Source: Candidatus Firestonebacteria bacterium RIFOXYA2_FULL_40_8 (GTDB lineage Bacteria > Oederibacteriota > D2-FULL-39-29). Taken from it: a DNA stretch of 8,072 bases. Under the pieces are notes generated by a model. It worked only from the letters and a program-made list of their open reading frames with translations, was not told the origin of the DNA and searched no databases. The stretch is taken from NCBI GenBank assembly GCA_001778355.1, contig MFGS01000109.1, positions 613 through 8,684 of the forward strand. The letters are read 5' to 3'. This document shows positions 5,935 to 8,072 of the stretch, in pieces. Numbering within the stretch: position 1 is the stretch's first letter; every line of letters starts with the position of its first letter. A program made the translations under genes and the position numbers.

Positions 5935-6897
5935 ATGCCGGTAATTTCTATTAAGCAGCTCTTGGAATCAGGAGTTCACTTCGGACACCAAACCAAAAGA
6001 TGGAACCCCAAAATGGAGAAATTCATTTACGGGAAGAGGAACGGGATTTATATAATTGACCTGCAGAAAACCGTTAAAAAACTAAAAGAGGCCTGTGATT
6101 TTATTCGTAGCGTATCTGAAGCAGGAGGCGCGGTGCTTTTTGTAGGCACCAAAAGCCAGGCGCAGGAAATAATCACCGAAGAAGCTAAAAGAGCCGGAAT
6201 GCATTATATATCCTTCAGATGGCTCGGCGGTATGCTCACCAATTTTAAAACAATAAAAAAATCAATCAAGCGTCTGGAAGATATTGAAAAAATGAAAGTT
6301 GAAGTATTCGATAAACTTCCGAGGCATGAAGTAATGCAGTTGGAAAAAGAAATGGGGAAGCTCAATAAAGTTCTGGGCGGTATAAGACATATGGATAAAC
6401 TCCCTGCGGCTTTGTTCGTTATTGACACCAAGAAAGAACACACGGCAATACTTGAAGCGACTAAACTTGAAATACCTGTTGTAGGTGTTGCGGATACGAA
6501 TGCTGATCCGGATGAAGTGGAATATGTGATTCCGGGTAACGATGATGCCATCAGATCCATAAAGCTTATTACAAATCTTATTGCAGAGTCGGTATTTGAA
6601 GGAAAAAAAGGCAAGACCGAAACGGCTATGATTGATGAAAAGAAAGATACAATAGCTGAAGTTGAAACTATTGAAGAAATACCCGCCGCGCTGGAAGATA
6701 GCACGGTAGGTGACCAAATAAAGATTGTTGAATCAGAAGCTATAACAATCCCGGAAACGGTTGATGTTGAAGTAGAAGGTCTGACAGCTGAAATAGACGA
6801 AGAGCTTGAAAAAGTTATAAGCAAGCTTGAAGAAGTTGATGCAGAAAAAAAACCGGTTATGAAAAAGAAACCTGTGAAAGAAGGGGGTCCTAAATAA
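5935..6897 (+). CDS. rpsB: 30S ribosomal protein S2 with a long acidic C-terminal extension
   Basis: S2 is a late-assembling small-subunit protein that helps hold S1 at the mRNA exit region. The core (1 to about 226) is unmistakable: LLESGVHFGHQTKRWNPKM (9-27), RNGIYIIDLQKT (35-46), VLFVGTKSQAQ (67-77), FRWLGGMLTNFKTI (94-107), KLPAALFVIDTKKE (155-168) and IPVVGVADTNADPDEVEYVIPG (180-201, split motif). At 320 residues it is well longer than the usual 230-260. Residues about 227-304 form a Glu/Asp-rich, probably disordered or helical tail, and the last dozen residues are strongly basic (KKKPVKEGGPK). ATG 5935 is set by AAGGAGG at 5918-5924. The TAA stop shares one base with the tsf start (TAATG), which implies translational coupling. 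Confidence 0.98.
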   Translation: MPVISIKQLLESGVHFGHQTKRWNPKMEKFIYGKRNGIYIIDLQKTVKKLKEACDFIRSVSEAGGAVLFVGTKSQAQEIITEEAKRAGMHYISFRWLGGMLTNFKTIKKSIKRLEDIEKMKVEVFDKLPRHEVMQLEKEMGKLNKVLGGIRHMDKLPAALFVIDTKKEHTAILEATKLEIPVVGVADTNADPDEVEYVIPGNDDAIRSIKLITNLIAESVFEGKKGKTETAMIDEKKDTIAEVETIEEIPAALEDSTVGDQIKIVESEAITIPETVDVEVEGLTAEIDEELEKVISKLEEVDAEKKPVMKKKPVKEGGPK

Positions 6898-7487
6898 TGA
6901 TTAGTGCTAAGACAGTCGCGGAATTAAGAGAAAAAACAGGAGCAGGTATGATGTCCTGCAAAGAAGCATTAGAAGCGTCAAGCGGGGATATGGAAAAGGC
7001 TGTTGAATATTTAAGGAAAAAAGGAATGGCTTCCGCGCAAAAAAGAGCCGCAAAGACCGTGAAATCAGGTGTCGTGTATGCTTACCTGCACATGGAAGGT
7101 ACGGTGGGAGCAATGGTAGAAGTTAATTGTGAAACAGATTTTGTCGCAAAAACGGATGACTTTAAAGAGCTTGCCAAGGATATAGCCATGCAGATTGCCG
7201 CGATGAACCCTCTTTACGTAAAAAGAGAAGACGTTCCGGCTGAATTACTTGAAAAGGAAAGAGCTATATACAGGGAAGAAGTTGCTAAATCAGGGAAGCC
7301 TGCAAATATAATTGATAAGATAGTTGAAGGTAAACTGGAAAAATTCTATAAGGATTTCTGCCTTGTCGATCAGACTTATATCAAGGATGATAAAATTCAG
7401 GTAAAAGACCTTGTAGCTTTGAAAATCGGCAAGATTGGTGAGAATATAACCATAAAAAGGTTTGCGAGATTTAAAATTGGAGAATAA
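6897..7487 (+). CDS. tsf: Elongation factor Ts, short form
   Basis: EF-Ts is the nucleotide exchange factor that releases GDP from EF-Tu. The N-terminal UBA-like domain is clear (VAELREKTGAGMMSCKEAL, 7-25, then YLRKKGMASAQKRA, 38-51). The core contains the EF-Tu-contacting TDFV motif at residues 80-83, preceded by VEVNCE. At 196 residues it matches the short EF-Ts class, such as the Thermus protein, and not the E. coli form of about 283. It therefore has a single core subdomain, and the family's short members act as dimers. It is not a truncation: the end IGENITIKRFARFKIGE is the normal family terminus. GGGGG (6883-6887) lies 9 nt before the ATG, and the start overlaps the rpsB stop by one base. 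Confidence 0.97.
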   Translation: MISAKTVAELREKTGAGMMSCKEALEASSGDMEKAVEYLRKKGMASAQKRAAKTVKSGVVYAYLHMEGTVGAMVEVNCETDFVAKTDDFKELAKDIAMQIAAMNPLYVKREDVPAELLEKERAIYREEVAKSGKPANIIDKIVEGKLEKFYKDFCLVDQTYIKDDKIQVKDLVALKIGKIGENITIKRFARFKIGE

Positions 7488-7491
7488 AAAA

Positions 7492-8072
7492 ATGGAGAAG
7501 ATTCGTCCGAAATACAAAAGAGTAATGCTGAAACTCGGCGGTGAGGCGTTGTCGGATGAAAATGAATTTGGAATAAATCCGACTTCTCTGAAGAATCTGG
7601 CGCTTGAAATAAAAAAAGCAAAAGAAACTTTGAATGCCGAAATAGCGATAGTTCTTGGAGGCGGTAATATATTCCGCGGCAGTTTTGCGCGCGATATGGA
7701 CAGGGTAAACGCGGACTATATGGGCATGCTTGCTACTGTTATAAATGGTTTGGCGCTTCAGGATGCTCTTGAGAAAGTAGGTGTTTTTACAAGAGTTGTT
7801 ACAGCTATTGAAATGGAAAAACTGGCAGAACCCTATATCAGGCGCAGGGCAATAAGACACCTGGAAAAAGGCCGTATTGTTATATTCGCAGCCGGAACCG
7901 GGAACCCCTACTTTACAACGGATACTGCCGCGGCTCTCCGGGCTATTGAAGTTGGCGCGGAAGTTGTAATGAAAGGCACAAAAGTAGACGGTATATTTTC
8001 TGCTGACCCGAAGAAGGATAAATCTGCAAAAAAATACGACCGGATAGACTATATGGATTTTATCAATAAGCG
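7492..8072 (+). CDS. pyrH: UMP kinase, 3'-truncated by the window edge
   Basis: PyrH phosphorylates UMP to UDP with ATP and is the bacterial-type UMP kinase of the amino-acid-kinase fold, distinct from eukaryotic UMP/CMP kinase. The window shows 193 codons of the roughly 235-245 expected. Motifs in order are VMLKLGGEAL (11-20, where the family usually has KLSGE), IVLGGGNIFRG (53-63), DYMGMLATVINGLALQDALE (75-94), RRRAIRHLEKGR (117-128), IFAAGTGNPYFTTDTAAALR (131-150) and MKGTKVDGIFSADP (160-173, uridylate-kinase type). It starts 4 bases after the tsf stop. GGAG (7479-7482) inside the tsf end is 9 nt upstream. Its place after tsf matches the conserved rpsB-tsf-pyrH-frr order, so frr may follow outside the window. 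Confidence 0.97.
   Translation, partial: MEKIRPKYKRVMLKLGGEALSDENEFGINPTSLKNLALEIKKAKETLNAEIAIVLGGGNIFRGSFARDMDRVNADYMGMLATVINGLALQDALEKVGVFTRVVTAIEMEKLAEPYIRRRAIRHLEKGRIVIFAAGTGNPYFTTDTAAALRAIEVGAEVVMKGTKVDGIFSADPKKDKSAKKYDRIDYMDFINK

Noticed and set aside
6204..6824. 206-residue Ser-rich open frame on the minus strand inside rpsB
   Set aside because: It is the antisense of the S2 core and its acidic tail (GAA/GAT codons read backwards as Ser/Phe codons). It has low complexity, no ribosome site, and a firmly identified gene on the other strand.
6897..7487. Truncated EF-Ts
   Set aside because: The short length matches a known EF-Ts class, with normal N- and C-termini and the TDFV motif present, so it is not a broken gene.

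Overview
The window is ordinary bacterial chromosome, moderately AT-rich, with tightly packed and often overlapping genes. It contains no rRNA, tRNA, CRISPR array or transposon. The gene set points to an uncultured, probably Gram-negative bacterium from one of the candidate-phylum-rich lineages (Elusimicrobiota, Omnitrophota, Firestonebacteria or Margulisbacteria type). This rests on a DUF5674 gene paired with a small helical protein, a TIGR03790-family secreted protein, a short-form EF-Ts and a degenerate heptanucleotide repeat. The placement is inference and has low confidence.

Layout. (1) 1-2210: the end of an arginine-biosynthesis operon. argC lacks only its first few codons and overlaps argJ by 4 bases. 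(2) 2218-2894: two small co-directional genes, a DUF5674 protein and an unnamed helical protein, coupled by another ATGA overlap and apparently trailing the arg operon. (3) 2895-2997: a short convergent gap. A period-7 degenerate repeat runs from 2991 across the stop codon of the next gene into its 3' end. (4) 2998-3642, minus strand: a small SGNH/GDSL-type hydrolase. (5) 3643-3799: a divergent intergenic region with an extended -10 promoter and a perfect 12-bp palindrome facing right. (6) 3800-5707: a secreted TIGR03790-family protein with three C-terminal fibronectin type III-like domains. (7) 5708-5934: a sigma70-type promoter followed by a leader of about 105 nt. The leader folds into a strong two-part hairpin just before the rpsB ribosome-binding site. 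(8) 5935-8072: the conserved rpsB-tsf-pyrH translation and nucleotide cluster, with pyrH cut off by the window end.

How the genes fit together. ArgC and ArgJ act at successive stages of ornithine synthesis: N-acetylglutamyl-phosphate reduction, then deacetylation with acetyl recycling. rpsB, tsf and pyrH form the near-universal S2 / EF-Ts / UMP kinase cluster, and the hairpin leader is a plausible site for S2 autoregulation. The middle block (two small proteins, SGNH hydrolase, TIGR03790-FN3 protein) is accessory and of unknown function. I found no clear new multi-gene system. The best leads are the rpsB leader structure, the heptamer repeat invading a gene end, and the DUF5674 pair.
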